The position numbers were made by a program, and so were the translations under genes. A DNA stretch of 64,000 bases, taken from the NCBI GenBank assembly GCA_963738345.1, contig CAVTWI010000002.1, positions 682,001-746,000 on the forward strand, given 5' to 3'. Shown one piece after another: positions 1 to 9,155 of the stretch (its first letter is position 1; every line of letters begins with the position of its first letter). This stretch comes from Bog-159 sp963738345. Lineage in GTDB: Bacteria; Acidobacteriota; Terriglobia; Bryobacterales; Bryobacteraceae. The notes below the pieces were generated by a model, which did not search any database, was not told the DNA's origin, and saw nothing but the letters and a program-made list of their open reading frames with translations.

Positions 1-805
1 CCCCGGTGGATAGTCCGCCAGCCGTAGCAGCTGCCGCAGCGCCCGTTCCAGCAGCTCCTGCAGCCGCGGCGCCCGCTTTGGCACTCTTGGTCAGCCGTTT
101 GATACTGGTGACGTCGATCAACTGCGAGGCGCCGGCCACTGTGGGTGCCGCGGAATCGACCGTCCCTGTGATCTCTACCAGGTTTCCGACCTCCGCCTCC
201 AGGCCGGTTCCCCGAAGCTCCATGGTGACGTTGGTCACGCGATCGATGACGATGAATTTCCCGTCTTTGATCGACAGTATCCCGGAAACTTTAGTAACAG
301 TGGTCGAACTGGCGTCCTGCGGCTCGAAAATCATCTCTCGGCCCTTCTCGAGGCGGGCGATCAAGACGCCCTGCCCGTTCTTTACATTCACAGCTCCGTC
401 GTGCGCAGCGACCAACACGCGGTTTGGCCCCGTTATCTGGACGCGCGCCGTGGCTCCCGGCTTATCCGCTTCTACGCGCAACGTATCCGCCTCAATGCGG
501 TAATTCACCGATTCCACTTCACCGATGCCTTTTTCCAAAACCAGCCGCGAGCCATAGACGCGCGCCCGAGTTTCCGACGCCAGCCGCAAGTTGACCCCGT
601 TGCTAAGCTGCAACTGTGACGAAGCGCCCTTGGTTTCAATCACGTTGCCGTCGAATAGGGTGGCTGATCCCCGCACATTCGAGTGGTCGATCTGGAAGCT
701 GCCGTTCACGATCACCAAACCAATGGCAGGATTGGCGCCGAAACCGGTGGATACGGCGCAAAGCGCCATCAGGCCGGGCATTACCCAGCGGGAATAGCTG
801 AACAT
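1..805 (-). CDS. FecR-like domain secreted protein (3' end outside window)
   Basis: The minus strand is open from an ATG at 805-803 to the window edge, about 268 codons with no stop. An AAGGAG Shine-Dalgarno sits 9 nt upstream. The first 23 or so residues form a signal peptide. The next 170 or so are rich in beta-strand patterns typical of FecR-like domains (LEKGIGEVESVNYRIEAD, RVLVAAHDGAVNVKNGQG), which elsewhere sense or bind periplasmic ligands or anchor to the envelope. The visible C-terminal end turns Ala/Gly-rich, as in a linker or tail. Its start is divergent from the phosphatase gene to the right. The exact role is unknown; the FecR-like assignment rests on pattern similarity only. 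Confidence 0.7.
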   Translation of the reverse strand, partial: MFSYSRWVMPGLMALCAVSTGFGANPAIGLVIVNGSFQIDHSNVRGSATLFDGNVIETKGASSQLQLSNGVNLRLASETRARVYGSRLVLEKGIGEVESVNYRIEADTLRVEADKPGATARVQITGPNRVLVAAHDGAVNVKNGQGVLIARLEKGREMIFEPQDASSTTVTKVSGILSIKDGKFIVIDRVTNVTMELRGTGLEAEVGNLVEITGTVDSAAPTVAGASQLIDVTSIKRLTKSAKAGAAAAGAAGTGAAAAATAGGLSTG

Positions 806-899
806 ACGAACAATCTCCTTTTGGATGAGGTGCCGCTATCGTCGGGAATATCTCTCTCTATTTGCTGCCACCGGCGCGCGACCTTTGGTAGCATCAGGG

Positions 900-1664
900 T
901 TGGTCGATATCCATAGCCACATTCTGTACGGGCTCGACGACGGCGCCAGAACCCTCGACGATTCGGTGGGGATGCTGCACTTGGCCGCCGAGTCCGGCAC
1001 CACCGATATTGTGGCGACGCCCCACGCCAACAGCCAGTTCACGTTCGATCCCGATCTGATCACCCGGCGAATTGAGGAAGTGCAGCAGGCCGCCGGTCCC
1101 ATACCGCGCATCCACCGCGGATGCGATTTTCACCTCACGCTAGAGAACATTCAGGATGCCTTGGCCAATCCGGGCAAATACTCTATTAACCACCACTGTT
1201 ACCTGCTGGTGGAATTTTCCGATCTGTTGATTCCGCGGACTACGCAGGAGATCTTCGACCGCCTCCAGAGCGCCGGGCTGACCCCCATCATCACCCATCC
1301 CGAACGCAACGCCTTGCTGCACACGCGCCTCGATCAGTTGCAAACCTGGGTGGAGAAGGGGGCGTTGGTTCAGGTGACGGCCGGATCTCTCCTCGGAAAT
1401 TTCGGGCGTTCCGCGAAATCCGTCGCTACCACACTGATGAATCGCAACCTGGTGCACTTCATCGCCAGCGACGCACACGACACTCGTCATCGCACGCCGA
1501 ACCTTAAGGACGCCTACGAATATGTGGAGAAGCACTGGAGCGGCACCGTGGCGAAACTGCTGTTCACCACGGCGCCCGGGGCGGTAATCGCCGGTGAAGA
1601 GATCCTGCTGCTCGATCCGCCCGCTACTCCATCCAAGAAGAAGTGGTACCGGCTCGGTTTTTGA
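900..1664 (+). CDS. CpsB/YwqE-type PHP tyrosine-protein phosphatase
   Basis: A metal-dependent phosphoesterase of the PHP superfamily. Members such as CpsB/Wzb-like YwqE dephosphorylate bacterial tyrosine kinases that control polysaccharide export. All metal-binding motifs are visible: VDIHSHILYGLDDGA at the N-terminus, ATPHAN, HPERN in the middle, and ASDAHD near the C-terminus. The open frame begins at ATG 825, but the family sequence begins exactly at a TTG at 900, so I prefer 900 (254 aa); 825 would add 25 unmatched residues and lie only 19 bp from the divergent FecR-like start. No partner kinase or capsule gene is in the window, so the substrate is unknown. Confidence 0.8.
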   Translation: MVDIHSHILYGLDDGARTLDDSVGMLHLAAESGTTDIVATPHANSQFTFDPDLITRRIEEVQQAAGPIPRIHRGCDFHLTLENIQDALANPGKYSINHHCYLLVEFSDLLIPRTTQEIFDRLQSAGLTPIITHPERNALLHTRLDQLQTWVEKGALVQVTAGSLLGNFGRSAKSVATTLMNRNLVHFIASDAHDTRHRTPNLKDAYEYVEKHWSGTVAKLLFTTAPGAVIAGEEILLLDPPATPSKKKWYRLGF

Positions 1665-1714
1665 GTTATCGCCGCCAAACTGCGCTATTTTAGAGAATCG
1701 AGGTCACCGAACAA

Positions 1715-2616
1715 ATGATGGCAGCGGACCACCGCGGAATGGGTCTGGAAGGCAAGAATGTAGTGGTGCTGGGCGTAGCCGACGAATCCAGCCTGGCATG
1801 GGCGATCGCTAAACGATTCGCGGAGCATGGCGCCAACGTTTTCATCGGCTATCAGCAGAAATTTTTCAGCCGCGTGCGGCTGTTGCTGCTGCGAAAATCC
1901 CGGCGTGACAGGGCGATCGCTGCGACATCGAAAAAGACGAGGAAATCACCAACTTCTTCGCGCGGTTCCAGAACAATCCGCTGGACGTTCTGGTGCACGC
2001 GATCGCCTTCGCCCCCAACGAGATGTTCACCGAGCCGGCCTCCGATTGCAGTGCCGAAGCCTTCTGCCGCAGCATGACCATCTCCGCGCACTCCCTGTGC
2101 AAAGTGGTGCGCTTCGCCAAGCCCAGCCTGCGCGAGTGGGGCAGCGTGATCACGCTTACCTATCAGGCGTCGGAGCGGGCTGAAGCGTCCTATGGCATGA
2201 TGGGCGTTTCGAAATCGGCCCTCGAGAGTGCCGTACGTTACCTGGCGCTGGAACTCGGCACCAAAAAGATACGGGTGAATGCACTTTCGCCCGGCCCGAT
2301 CGAAACTGTGGCCGCCACCGGCATCATGGGTGCCTTCCTGCGCAATCCGGAAGCACTGAAGCGTCAACGCGCGCGCGTCTTCCGGGAAGCCATCGAAACG
2401 GCCCAAGCGGAGAATCATCCGGACCCCTTAGCGGTGGCCAGCGCCGCCTGGAAGCATTTCCAGGACCTCTGCGCCAAGCGCTGCGCTATCGAGGAAACTG
2501 TTTCGAAGGAAGACGTGGCGGATTCCGCCCTGTTCCTGGGCAGCGATTATTCGCGCAAGATCACAGGCCAGAACATCCACGTGGATTGCGGTCTTTCCAC
2601 TGCCAACGCCGTCTGA
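1715..2616 (+). CDS. fabI: Enoyl-ACP reductase FabI-like SDR (two frameshifts)
   Basis: NAD(P)H-dependent reductase of the last step of fatty-acid elongation. The N-terminal nucleotide-binding part (LEGKNVVVLGVADESSLAWAI) is in frame 1715. The frame moves near 1880 and again near 1915, after which the remainder runs intact to 2616. The catalytic pair Tyr-x6-Lys is in SYGMMGVSKSALE, with the extra FabI tyrosine in TYQASERA. After AATGIMGAF the chain carries roughly 39 more residues than E. coli FabI before EETVSKEDVADSALF, that is, in the substrate-binding loop. Both indels look like single extra bases. A GAGG Shine-Dalgarno lies 10 nt before ATG 1715; ATG 1739 is an alternative. rimI follows with overlap. 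Confidence 0.78.
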
Positions 2617-3062
2617 CGCCAGCCATCCAAATCGTCCCGTTCCAGTTGCGTCACCTGCCACGCATCCTGCGTATCGAACGCGCCAGTTTCGGCAAAGAAG
2701 CGTGGCCGCGCAAATATTTCCTGGAGCTGTATGGCGAGTGCCGCGACTATTTCATGGTGGCCAAAGTGCGTGGACGTATCGCGGGCTATGCCATAGCTTG
2801 CACGGAGAAGCGCAATGCGGAGATTGCTTCGCTGGCCGTCCATCCGGACTATCGCCGCGGGGGCGTTGGCGATGCTTTGATGCGCTACACGCTACGCTCG
2901 CTAAGTCAGGCGGGTATGCGACGAGTAGAACTGATGGTGCGAACCAACAATACCGCGGGCGCGCAACTGTACCGCTCGCTTGGTTTCCGGCGGGTAAGGC
3001 TGGAGCCGCGCTACTACGAAGACGGCGGCGATGCTTTCGTGATGGTGAGGGCGATACAATAA
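2586..3062 (+). CDS. rimI: GNAT N-acetyltransferase, RimI-like
   Basis: A GNAT-fold acetyltransferase resembling RimI, which acetylates the N-terminal amine of a ribosomal protein. The acetyl-CoA pyrophosphate loop reads RRGGVG (about residue 97), and the C-terminal motif NNTAGAQLYRSLGF is typical of the family. The listed start is a TTG inside the end of fabI; a second TTG at 2646 or the CTG at 2613 are alternatives because the first 20 residues are not conserved. It overlaps fabI and ends 6 bp before the pentapeptide gene, so the three may be co-transcribed. RimI versus another GNAT cannot be settled from motifs alone. Confidence 0.72.
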   Translation: MRSFHCQRRLTPAIQIVPFQLRHLPRILRIERASFGKEAWPRKYFLELYGECRDYFMVAKVRGRIAGYAIACTEKRNAEIASLAVHPDYRRGGVGDALMRYTLRSLSQAGMRRVELMVRTNNTAGAQLYRSLGFRRVRLEPRYYEDGGDAFVMVRAIQ

Positions 3063-3068
3063 CACCTG

Positions 3069-3482
3069 ATGGCAGACAAGGAACATTTCGAATTATTGAT
3101 GGGCGACGTGAACGCCTGGAATAAATGGCGCGACGAGAATCCCAAGGAGAAGCCGGATCTGTCGTTCGCTGTGATGCGCGGCGCGGACCTGATGCTGGCC
3201 AACCTGCGGGGCGCGCAATTGTGCGAGGCCGATCTGGTGTTGGCGAATTTACGCGGCGCTGACCTGCGCCATGCCGACCTGCGCGCTGCGAACCTGGTGG
3301 GCGCCCGCCTGATGGGTGCGGATCTGGCGCACGCCAATATCTGCGGCGCCGATCTGTCAACCGCCGAAGACCTGACTGATGAGCAGCTTCACCACACCCA
3401 CGGTGACGGCCAAACCAAGCTGCCCGACGATCTGCAGGCGCCCGCTAATTGGCCCAAGAAAGGCCGTACGGTCGCTCGCTAA
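3069..3482 (+). CDS. Small pentapeptide-repeat protein
   Basis: 137 residues. From about residue 34 to 98 the sequence follows A(D/N)LxX repeats (RGADL, ANLRG, EADLV, ADLRH, AANLV, GADLA, GADLS), which fold as a right-handed quadrilateral beta-helix. The 33-residue N-terminus is charged (WNKWRDENPKEKPD) and the 40-residue C-terminus is polar and non-repetitive. There is no signal peptide, so it is cytoplasmic. A TACAAT hexamer lies at 3055-3060, 8 nt before the ATG and inside the end of rimI, so it may have its own leaderless promoter. Some pentapeptide proteins mimic DNA and protect gyrase, but nothing here shows that function. Confidence 0.8.
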   Translation: MADKEHFELLMGDVNAWNKWRDENPKEKPDLSFAVMRGADLMLANLRGAQLCEADLVLANLRGADLRHADLRAANLVGARLMGADLAHANICGADLSTAEDLTDEQLHHTHGDGQTKLPDDLQAPANWPKKGRTVAR

Positions 3483-3493
3483 GGCCGGCGGAT

Positions 3494-4783
3494 CTACGCC
3501 TGCAGGCGCGCCCGCAGCCACGCCGCCAAATCGCCCACGGCTACCTTACTCTGCTCTCCGCTGCTCATCTCCTTAACTGCCACAGCGTTTTCGCTGAGTT
3601 CATTGGGCGCCAGAAACACCGTAAAGCGAGCCCCCCGCTTATCCGCATAGCTGAAGAACTTGCCCGGCTTGCCTGCTGAAAAAGCGAGGTCGGTGCGAAT
3701 GCCCGCCGCCACTAACTGGCTGGCGATGTTCGCCGCATCGCGGCTGAGAGCCGCGTCGAACATTCCTACGCACACGTCCACTTTGGGTTTCTCGGGCTTC
3801 CACCCTTTCAGCTCGCCCAGAATCTCTGCGATCACCACGTCGCCAAATCCCATTCCAACGGCCGGTCGCGCAGTGCCGGTCATATCGTTAAACAGATTGT
3901 CGTAGCGGCCGCCGCCAAAGATGGCGCGGAATTTGCGTTCGGCATCAAAGCCTTCAAAGACGGTACCGGTATAATACGACAGCCCGCGCACTACGCCGGA
4001 ATCGAACTGCAGATAGGCGGCGAATCCCATGGCATCGGCCAAGTCGAGCAAGCGCCGCAGATCCTCCGCCGCGGGGCTCGACGCCAGCGGGCCGGTAGTC
4101 AAATTGTTGGCGGCCTCGCCGCCCAGTTGCGCAAGTACATCGTCGGCGGATTGCGCGGACACGCCCTTTTCCACCAGCAAATCTTTCAAGGTTTCCACAG
4201 GCACTTTGCCCTTCTTGTCGAGCACCATGAAAACATCCACGTGCTGCTCGAGCGGCACGCCCAGTTCGCCCAGAAGGTAGGCCACGACCTGCCGGTTATT
4301 GACGTGGATGCGCACCTCTTCGGGTCCCAGTCCCAGGGTGGCCAGAGCGCTGGTCACGCTGGCCAGAATCCACGCTTCCGCCTGTACCGACGGCTCTCCT
4401 ACGATGTCCAGGTTCCACTGGAAATGCTCGCGCTTGCGGCCGCGGGTCATGCGCTCGTAGCGGAAGCACTGGCCGATGGTCCACCATTTGGCGGGAAAAA
4501 CGATTTCTTGCGGGCGCGCGCTGATCATGCGCACCAGCGAGGGCGTCACTTCGGGCCGCAGGGCCAGTTGGCGATTGGATTTGTCCTCGAAGTGATAAAT
4601 CTGCTGGGCAACCTCTTCGCCTGCCTTGCGTGCCAGCAGTTCGAAAGATTCCACCACGGGCGGTTCGAACCGTTGAAATCCGTGCAGGGTCGAGGCGTCA
4701 GCCCAAGCCGCGAAGATGCGGTCGCGCAGATCCAGATCTTCGGGATAAAAGTCGCGCATGCCGCGCGGCGCTTCAAATTGCAT
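3494..4783 (-). CDS. hisS: Histidyl-tRNA synthetase
   Basis: Class II aminoacyl-tRNA synthetase charging tRNA-His; 429 aa, normal length. Motif 1 lies in the N-terminal part (RGMRDFYPEDLDLRD, LRPEVTPSLVRM). Motif 2 is FRYERMTRGRKREHFQWN. The histidine-specific stretch is RGLSYYTGTVFEGFD and motif 3 is FGGGRYDN with GMGFGDV. The anticodon-binding domain follows (KVDVCVGMFDAA to the C-terminus). The frame stays open 56 codons further upstream, but homology begins at ATG 4783. A TACACT hexamer sits 7 nt before that ATG with no Shine-Dalgarno, consistent with a leaderless mRNA. The gene is convergent with the pentapeptide gene, 11 bp apart. Confidence 0.95.
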   Translation of the reverse strand: MQFEAPRGMRDFYPEDLDLRDRIFAAWADASTLHGFQRFEPPVVESFELLARKAGEEVAQQIYHFEDKSNRQLALRPEVTPSLVRMISARPQEIVFPAKWWTIGQCFRYERMTRGRKREHFQWNLDIVGEPSVQAEAWILASVTSALATLGLGPEEVRIHVNNRQVVAYLLGELGVPLEQHVDVFMVLDKKGKVPVETLKDLLVEKGVSAQSADDVLAQLGGEAANNLTTGPLASSPAAEDLRRLLDLADAMGFAAYLQFDSGVVRGLSYYTGTVFEGFDAERKFRAIFGGGRYDNLFNDMTGTARPAVGMGFGDVVIAEILGELKGWKPEKPKVDVCVGMFDAALSRDAANIASQLVAAGIRTDLAFSAGKPGKFFSYADKRGARFTVFLAPNELSENAVAVKEMSSGEQSKVAVGDLAAWLRARLQA

Positions 4784-4832
4784 AAATATCAGTGTAGTCG
4801 GTATCCCGCCGGGTGCTTCGGTGGACCGGCGG

Positions 4833-5600
4833 TTAACGGATGGGCGAAAAATCGAGCGGCCGCAAGATGGCGTTACTGATATTCGAGACGATCTCGGCGT
4901 CCGAATAACCCGGCTGGGCCCGCAACTTCTGCCACTCGGAGTCCGCGCCAAAAGCGCCCCACAACTTATCGTGCGCCGCCATGTTTTCGAACGACAGCAT
5001 GTAAGTGAGGTTCGGCAAATTCCGTCCCACCAAGGTTTCGCCGAAGAAGATTGGCGCCATGCCCAGGCGCTGGAAGATGGCAGCTTCGCCTTCGTTGAAC
5101 ATCCGAATCTTCCGCTGGGCAGCCTTCACGTTGTTCGATTCATAGGTGCGCAATTCGAAGATCCGCGGGGCGTGGGCGGCGGGCGGTACGGAGAGGGCCG
5201 GCACGCTGTCGAAGGCCCGCAGCAGTGAGTTCTCCATGCGGATATAGCTCAACTCCGTCATGGAATTATATTCGTCGAAAGCGCTTTGGAACGCTTTGTC
5301 CGACGCCAGTCGTTCCATACTACCGGCGAAAGCTGTGGCAGACGGATAGCTGACCAGCGACAAAATGAACGGGCTGCCTTCAGCGATCACGGCGCCAAAG
5401 AATCCCAGGGGACCAATTCCCAGGCGCTGCGCGGCCGGCAGAAAATGTTTCCCGAGAAACTCCGTAGTGCGTTGCGCCTGGCTGCCATTGCGCAGATGGT
5501 AGTAACGAAGCTCAAAGAAGGCGTTCTGTTGGGCGGCGGCGGAAGGCAGCGCGGCCACACCGGCCGAGGCCGCGGCGCCTACGAATTGACGGCGATGCAT
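4833..5600 (-). CDS. Exported NIPSNAP-domain protein with Tat-like signal
   Basis: 255 residues. The N-terminus MHRRQFVGAAASAGVAAL is a twin-arginine-like signal ending near AAAQQ. Two copies of the NIPSNAP (dimeric alpha/beta barrel) pattern follow: FELRYYHLRNGSQAQ at about residue 28 and IFELRTYESNNVKAAQ at about residue 150, each ending with a hydrophobic strand. Function of exported NIPSNAP proteins is not established. I place the start at ATG 5600, since the open frame continues 15 codons upstream without signal-like character. TATAAA lies 9 nt before the ATG and there is no Shine-Dalgarno. Confidence 0.8.
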   Translation of the reverse strand: MHRRQFVGAAASAGVAALPSAAAQQNAFFELRYYHLRNGSQAQRTTEFLGKHFLPAAQRLGIGPLGFFGAVIAEGSPFILSLVSYPSATAFAGSMERLASDKAFQSAFDEYNSMTELSYIRMENSLLRAFDSVPALSVPPAAHAPRIFELRTYESNNVKAAQRKIRMFNEGEAAIFQRLGMAPIFFGETLVGRNLPNLTYMLSFENMAAHDKLWGAFGADSEWQKLRAQPGYSDAEIVSNISNAILRPLDFSPIR

Positions 5601-5666
5601 CACGCAACATTTATAGCAGATTGCGCCGGATGGCAAACGAATCATCTACCCGGCGCATGCGCTACA

Positions 5667-6092
5667 ATGATTCGGGTCCTCCTCAACGCCCTCTTCAAAA
5701 TGGAACGTGCCAGCAGACTCATGGGCAAGCTTAGCGGTCCGATCGACATCGACGATCTGGCGCGCGCGGCGTGGCCCATGGCGGTGGGGAAAAAGGTGGC
5801 GGCGCGTACGCGGATCTCGCGCATGGTGCGCACCCGCCTCATCGTGGAAGTGGAAGATCTGACCTGGAAGAAGCAATTATTCACGCTCTCAAAGCAGATT
5901 CTGACCAACCTGGAACGCCAACTGGGGCAGGGAATCGTTGAAGACCTGGAGTTCCGGGTGATGCCGCCGCGGCGCGATGCGCAGCGGGCCGAAGTGGCGC
6001 AGCCCTCGCTGGCATTTGACGATGCGGATGCCATTGAAGACCCCGTCATGCGCAATATGTACAAGGTCGCGCGCAAGAAGGCGCTGGCGTGA
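5667..6092 (+). CDS. DUF721/DciA-like protein
   Basis: Up to 141 residues. The core AWPMAVGKKVAARTRISR ... RLIVEVEDLTWKKQL ... QILTNLERQLGQG matches the DUF721 pattern, the KH-like domain of DciA, a loader of the replicative helicase in bacteria without DnaC/DnaI. The C-terminal tail is acidic, then basic. Start choice is uncertain: ATG 5667 overlaps a TACAAT hexamer at 5663-5668 that could be a -10 box; if so, translation starts at ATG 5700. The stop overlaps the GTG start of gatC (GTGA), so the genes are translationally coupled. Confidence 0.72.
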   Translation: MIRVLLNALFKMERASRLMGKLSGPIDIDDLARAAWPMAVGKKVAARTRISRMVRTRLIVEVEDLTWKKQLFTLSKQILTNLERQLGQGIVEDLEFRVMPPRRDAQRAEVAQPSLAFDDADAIEDPVMRNMYKVARKKALA

Positions 6093-6388
6093 AGATCAGC
6101 GAAAAAGAAGTGCGCTACGTGGCGGATCTGGCCAACCTCAGCCTGAGTGACGCCGAAGTGCAAAAACTTCAAGCCGACCTCGACGAGATTTTGGGGCATA
6201 TCGAGCGGCTCAACGAGATCGACACGGAGGGCGTCGAGCCTATGGCGCAGGTGCTTTTTTCGGACGGCGCGGCGACCACTTGGCGGGCCGATTGCGAACG
6301 TCCCACGCTGGGTACGGAAACCGCCCTGGCGAATGCGCCGCGATCCGGCGGCGATTATTACAAAGTGCCCAAAGTGATCGAACGCTGA
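6089..6388 (+). CDS. gatC: Asp-tRNA(Asn)/Glu-tRNA(Gln) amidotransferase subunit C
   Basis: 99 residues with the standard GatC arrangement: KISEKEVRYVADLANLSLSD at the N-terminus, EILGHIERLNEIDTEGVEP in the middle, and a C-terminal belt ending YYKVPKVIER. GatC wraps GatA and GatB in the complex that amidates mischarged Glu-tRNA(Gln) or Asp-tRNA(Asn). The start is GTG 6089, overlapping the upstream stop; gatA starts 3 bp downstream. gatB is not in the window. Confidence 0.92.
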   Translation: MKISEKEVRYVADLANLSLSDAEVQKLQADLDEILGHIERLNEIDTEGVEPMAQVLFSDGAATTWRADCERPTLGTETALANAPRSGGDYYKVPKVIER

Positions 6389-6391
6389 CGT

Positions 6392-7833
6392 ATGGATCTT
6401 CCTTCGCTCACCATAAGCCGCATCCGGCAAGGATTGCTGGCGCGGGAATTCAGCGCCGTGGAACTGGCACGCGAGGCGCTCGATTTCGCGGCGGCCGAAA
6501 ACCCGAATACCAACGCCTACCTGCTGTTCTCGCCGGAGCGTGCGCTCGAAGCGGCCGCACGTGTCGACGAGAAACTGGCGCGCGGCGAAGATCCCGGTGC
6601 TCTTGCGGGCGTGCCGGTGGCGGTGAAGGACGTCATCGTGACCAAAGGCGTCCGCACTACCTGCGGCTCGAAGACTGCTGGCGGACTACGTTCCGCCTTA
6701 CGATGCCACCGCAATCATGCGCCTCGAAGGGGCCGGCGGCGTCATTCTGGGCAAGACCAACTGCGACGAATTCGCGATGGGATCGTCGAACGAAAATTCG
6801 GCGTTCGGGCCGGTGCGCAATCCGCTGGCGCTCGACCGCGTGCCGGGCGGATCGAGCGGTGGCTCGGCTGCCGCCGTGGCGCAGGGCACCGCTAGTGGTG
6901 GCATTGGGCTCCGATACAGGCGGATCCATCCGTCAGCCGGCTTCGTTTTGCGGCGTGGTCGGAGTGACGCCCACTTACGGACGCGTGTCGCGATATGGCC
7001 TGACGGCCTTCGCCAGTTCGCTCGACCATATCGGCCCGCTGGCGCGCACTGTTCGCGACGCCGCCACCGTGCTTCAAACCATGGCCGGCCGCGACCCGTG
7101 GGACGCCACTTCGGCCGAAGCGCCGGTGCCGGATTACACACAGGCCCTCGACGGAAAGGTGAAAGGTCTGAAGCTTGGCATGCCTCGCGAGTATCTAAAT
7201 GGTTTGACCAGCGAAACCGGCGAGTTGATCGCGGCTGCGGTGGATACGCTGCGAAATCTCGGGTGTGACGTGCGTGAGATCACCTTGCCGGCGACAGATT
7301 ATGCGATCGCCTGTTATTACATCATCGCTACCGCCGAAGCCAGTTCCAACCTGGCGCGTTACGACGGAGTGCGCTACACCATGCGGGCGGAGACGGCCGG
7401 CACTTTGAGCGACATGTACAGGCATACGCGCGGCGAAGGTTTTGGAGCGGAATGCAAACGCCGCATCATGTTGGGAACCTACGTACTGAGCGCCGGCTAT
7501 TACGATGCCTATTATCTTAAGGCGCAGAAGGTGCGAGCGCTAATTGTGCGGGATTTTGCGCGCGCGTTTTCGGAAGTGGATGCCATCGTGGCGCCGGTCT
7601 CCCCTTTCCCGGCTTTCAAGCTGGGCGAAAAGATCGACGATCCGCTGGCCATGTATCTGTCCGATATTTACACCATTACCGGCTCGCTGGCCGGCATACC
7701 CTGCATGAGCGTGCCTTGCGGCAATACTTCCGAAGGGTTGCCTGTAGGTATGCAGATTTTGGCCAAGCATTTTGACGAACCCACTATGTTCCGCCTGGCT
7801 GATGCTTACGAGCGCACCAGAATTAACGACTAA
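6392..7833 (+). CDS. gatA: Amidotransferase subunit A (two frameshifts)
   Basis: Amidase-signature glutaminase that supplies ammonia to GatB. The Ser-cisSer-Lys triad is recognisable across three frames: Lys in GVPVAVKDV (frame of the ATG), the Gly/Ser loop PGGSSGGSAAAVAQGT (second frame), and GSDTGGSIRQPASFCG (third frame, continuing to the stop). The first break is near 6674, where one extra base precedes CTGGCGGAC; the second is near 6892, one extra base before GTGGCATTGG. The reconstructed length of about 480 aa is normal and no conserved segment is lost, so sequence errors are more likely than a pseudogene. Coupled to gatC. Confidence 0.88.
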
Positions 7834-7854
7834 CTGGAGAATACGGAGATCAAT

Positions 7855-8466
7855 ATGTCATTCACACTTCCCCCCCTACCCTACGCGAACGATGCCTTGG
7901 AAGTTTCCATCGATAAGATGACGATGGAAATCCATCACGACAAACACCACGGAGCGTACGTCACTAACCTGAACAAGGCGCTCGAATCCGCGCCTGACTT
8001 GGCCGGCAAGAGCATTGAAGAACTGCTGGCCAACAATTGCGCCATCGTGCCGGAAAACATCCGTACCGCGGTGCGCAATAATGGCGGCGGTCACATCAAC
8101 CATTCCATGTTCTGGACCATCATGGGTCCGGGCAAGGGCGGCGCTCCGATCGGCAATGTGGCTCAGGCGATCACCGGCAGCGTTCGGAAGTTTCGATGAC
8201 TTCAAGAGAAGCTGCAGGCGGCCGGCATGGCTCGCTTCGGATCCGGCTGGGCTTGGTTAATTGCAAGCGGCGGCAAGGTGGACATTACTTCCACCGCTAA
8301 TCAGGATAGCCCCGTGATGGAAGGTAAATACCCGATCCTCGGCGTGGATGTTTGGGAGCATGCCTATTACTTGAAATATCAGAACCGCCGTGCGGATTAT
8401 CTGGGCGCGTGGTGGAATGTAGTGGATTGGACGGCTGTTGAAGAACGTTTCAACGCGAAGAAGTAA
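7855..8466 (+). CDS. Fe/Mn-type superoxide dismutase (two compensating indels)
   Basis: Superoxide dismutase of the Fe/Mn family, about 203 aa. Metal ligands are visible: His in MEIHHDKHHGAYV, His in GGHINHSMFW, and Asp/His in GVDVWEHAYYLKYQNRRADY. The frame breaks at about 8182 (one extra base) and returns at about 8206 (one missing base), between TGS and EKLQAAGMARFG; the intervening FGSFDDFK is readable in the other frame. GGHINH together with ANQDSPVM favours a manganese or cambialistic enzyme. No export signal is present. A GGAG Shine-Dalgarno lies upstream of the ATG. It probably follows gatA by 21 bp by chance. Confidence 0.9.
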
Positions 8467-8528
8467 CACCTCATTCAACGCTGGGGCCACTTATAGGGTG
8501 ACCCCAGCGCATTAGTTCCGTGCACTAT

Positions 8529-9089
8529 TTACATGCTTCTCGACACACCCGGTAGTCCTGCCGCTTGCAATTCCAGTAAGTCATCGAATAATTCCCGATA
8601 GTAAACCATCGCCTTCCGCAGATCTTCCGTAGTGGCTTGGCCCTCTTCGTCGCTAAGCGCGATAGCATGGGCGGCTCGGTACTTGCGGATCACGTGCGGG
8701 TAAGCTACCGACAGATCCTCGGCGCGCCGGTCGAAATCCGCCATGGGATATCCCCGCAGTCGCATGACATCTGTTACGAGACGGTCCGCTTCGCCGATCG
8801 ATAACTGTGGATCGTCGACAAAATGAGCTTGTGCGTCACGCCATTCTTCGCTGAAACGCCGGCGCTCAGCGTCAGTAAGTGTGCGAATTTCGTACGTTTC
8901 CGCACGTTCGGATCGATCCTCAAGTGCTTTTTCAGCAAGGGACCGATCTCCGAACTCGTGAATGGCCCGGTCATACTCGGGTCCAAACTGTCGGCGGAGG
9001 TTCGCCGTGTGACGCTTCTTCAGATAGGCAAACGACGCGCCCGCCGCAATCACCAGGGCCGCCAGTAAGATCATCAATGCCGTACTCAT
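8529..9089 (-). CDS. Single-pass membrane protein of unknown function
   Basis: 186 residues from the preferred ATG at 9089, which has a GGGAG Shine-Dalgarno; a start at 9119 would add 10 residues. One N-terminal hydrophobic segment (about residues 3-24) is followed by KKRHTANLRRQFGPEYDRA and a charged, mostly helical domain with many Arg/Asp/Glu. Motifs such as LTDAERRRFSEEW, ADRLVTDVMRLRGYP and VAYPHVIRKYR recur in unnamed proteins of soil bacteria. I do not recognise a functional family. The likely topology is N-terminal anchor with a cytoplasmic domain. Confidence 0.65.
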   Translation of the reverse strand: MSTALMILLAALVIAAGASFAYLKKRHTANLRRQFGPEYDRAIHEFGDRSLAEKALEDRSERAETYEIRTLTDAERRRFSEEWRDAQAHFVDDPQLSIGEADRLVTDVMRLRGYPMADFDRRAEDLSVAYPHVIRKYRAAHAIALSDEEGQATTEDLRKAMVYYRELFDDLLELQAAGLPGVSRSM

Positions 9090-9155
9090 GATCAAATCTC
9101 CCAATGTCGCGGGGAGCATTTAGCGTACCAAGGCAGATTGTGTGTTAGCTAACGA

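Noticed and set aside
1715..2616. Programmed frameshifting in fabI, gatA, uvrB or nusA
   Set aside because: No slippery heptamer with a downstream structure at the break sites; breaks are single extra or missing bases, often in G/C runs, in genes not known to use recoding.
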